Source: a virus
Length of the DNA stretch: 64,000 bases
Strand: one strand, 5' to 3'
IMG/VR virus record: IMGVR_UViG_3300044799_000154
Location: 1-64,000 of that record
Part shown: piece after piece, positions 63,391 to 64,000 of the stretch
Position numbering within the stretch: the first letter of the stretch is position 1
Layout: every line of letters starts with the position of its first letter
Made by a program: the position numbers and the translations under genes
Notes under the pieces: generated by a model
Database searches by the model: none
Seen by the model: only the letters and a program-made list of their open reading frames with translations
What the model was told of the DNA's origin: nothing

Positions 63391-64000
63391 GATCATTTGG
63401 ATAACACAATTTCCTCTATCTGGAGTATCCTTTGGTGCTGTTAGTCAGCAATTGCTAATGCCATTGACTAATAAATATGATATCTATTGCCTAAGCTTTG
63501 GATATGATGGACAGCCCCTCGACATAGGGTATACAATATTACCATTCTCATCTGGAAGTCATATTGACTTCTATTGGAAAGAGATCAAGCCAGACTTGGT
63601 AGTTCTATTCCATGCTGTAGTTGCTTTGCCTAAGATAATGTCTATGGGAAGATTTGCAGAGCCATCAATCTTGTATGTTCCTGTGGAAGGTCATAGAGTT
63701 CCTCCAAGTTATATTTCATATTTCCAGCACTTTGATAGAATCATTACTCCTTCAAAATGGAGTCAAGATGCTTTAGCTAGAGACAAGATAAACGCTGAGA
63801 TTCTACCTCATGGTGTCAATACTGACTTCTATCATCCTTATGAGAGGAAGAATGAGGCATTCACATTTGGGTATTTAGGTTCAAATGATACAAGGAAACA
63901 AGTACCCACGATTATGGATGCATTTGCTAGAGTTAAAGGACCAAAGGAATTGAATATGGCAACTCCAATTCAAGGATACATGGATTTAGGAGAAGTTTCT
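63377..64000 (+). CDS. GT4-family glycosyltransferase (partial)
   Basis: 208 codons to the window edge, still open. SGVSFGAVSQQLLMPL, KPDLVVLFHAVVALP and the inter-domain RIITPSKWSQDAL...ILPHGVNTDFYHP are typical of GT-B family 4 enzymes. FGYLGSND begins the donor-binding half. ITPSKWS is a family motif and not the tag. It may use the NDP-sugar from the enzyme at 43520. Confidence 0.88.
   Translation, partial: MKKPKIIWITQFPLSGVSFGAVSQQLLMPLTNKYDIYCLSFGYDGQPLDIGYTILPFSSGSHIDFYWKEIKPDLVVLFHAVVALPKIMSMGRFAEPSILYVPVEGHRVPPSYISYFQHFDRIITPSKWSQDALARDKINAEILPHGVNTDFYHPYERKNEAFTFGYLGSNDTRKQVPTIMDAFARVKGPKELNMATPIQGYMDLGEVS

Noticed and set aside
1-64000. NPSxR codons as a Shine-Dalgarno or mRNA-processing signal rather than a peptide
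   Set aside because: The purine-rich RR/KR codons could serve a downstream start, but Asn-Pro-Ser is always in frame, is encoded by different codons, and also occurs at N-termini and internally.
63377-64000. TPSKWS in the glycosyltransferase as a tag
   Set aside because: It is the standard inter-domain motif of GT4 enzymes.
1-64000. CRISPR array
   Set aside because: No regularly spaced repeats of 25-40 bases were seen; the palindromes are kilobases apart.

Overview
This is an A+T-rich 64 kb window in which every gene I can support lies on the + strand. About 150 genes are packed head to tail, usually joined by 1-4 base stop/start overlaps (ATGA, GTGA, TTGA, TAATG). Host-type genes point to an archaeon: aIF1A, a compact aRF1, ribosomal protein eS26, a PDCD5-family protein, family-B DNA polymerase, a RadA-like recombinase, an XPF/ERCC4 nuclease with HhH, an archaeo-eukaryotic-type primase, a Spo11/Topo VI A-like protein and a eukaryote-type topoisomerase IB. 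eS26 and Topo IB together suggest a host in the TACK or Asgard branch (inference). Co-orientation, gene density, many tiny genes and a self-contained replisome suggest a large archaeal virus or extrachromosomal element. No capsid, portal or terminase gene was recognised, so virus versus plasmid is open.

Layout. 0-20 kb: a dense accessory field of short, mostly unrecognised proteins, many with zinc-ribbon CxxC pairs. Recognisable islands are aIF1A, PDCD5, a PRTase, two GNATs, tRNA-Ser(GCU), aRF1, a transglutaminase-like protein, a SLOG-like protein, a metallophosphoesterase and a primase-like protein. 20-25 kb: a Spo11-like protein, an HExxH protein, a GHKL ATPase and a PAPS-reductase-like PP-loop enzyme. 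25-46 kb: eS26, a ParB-like protein, HD, RNase H, a nuclease, a LAGLIDADG endonuclease beside a structured non-coding stretch, MazG, a metallophosphoesterase, a cupin and nucleotidyltransferase pair, and a P-loop ATPase. 46-54 kb: Topo IB, MazG, class II RNR and a DNA glycosylase among more small genes. 54-62 kb: replication core (DHH phosphoesterase, candidate ssDNA-binding protein, ParB-like, RadA-like, ERCC4 nuclease, PolB). 62-64 kb: small genes and the start of a GT4 glycosyltransferase.

The most unusual feature is a short peptide, Asn-Pro-Ser-x-Arg (called 'the tag' below; x is usually R or K but also S, A, V, Y, H, L, M, C, T, F, E or G). It occurs in roughly 75 proteins, nearly always within about 20 residues of the C-terminus or N-terminus. 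Serine is encoded by both AGT and TCN and arginine by AGA, AGG and CGN, so selection acts on the peptide rather than on a DNA repeat. It is on the small accessory proteins and one RNase H, and absent from the large conserved enzymes. A second window-wide signal is a palindrome, ATGGTTAACCAT, in short gaps between gene blocks of the first 30 kb. It looks like an operator or a protein-binding array.
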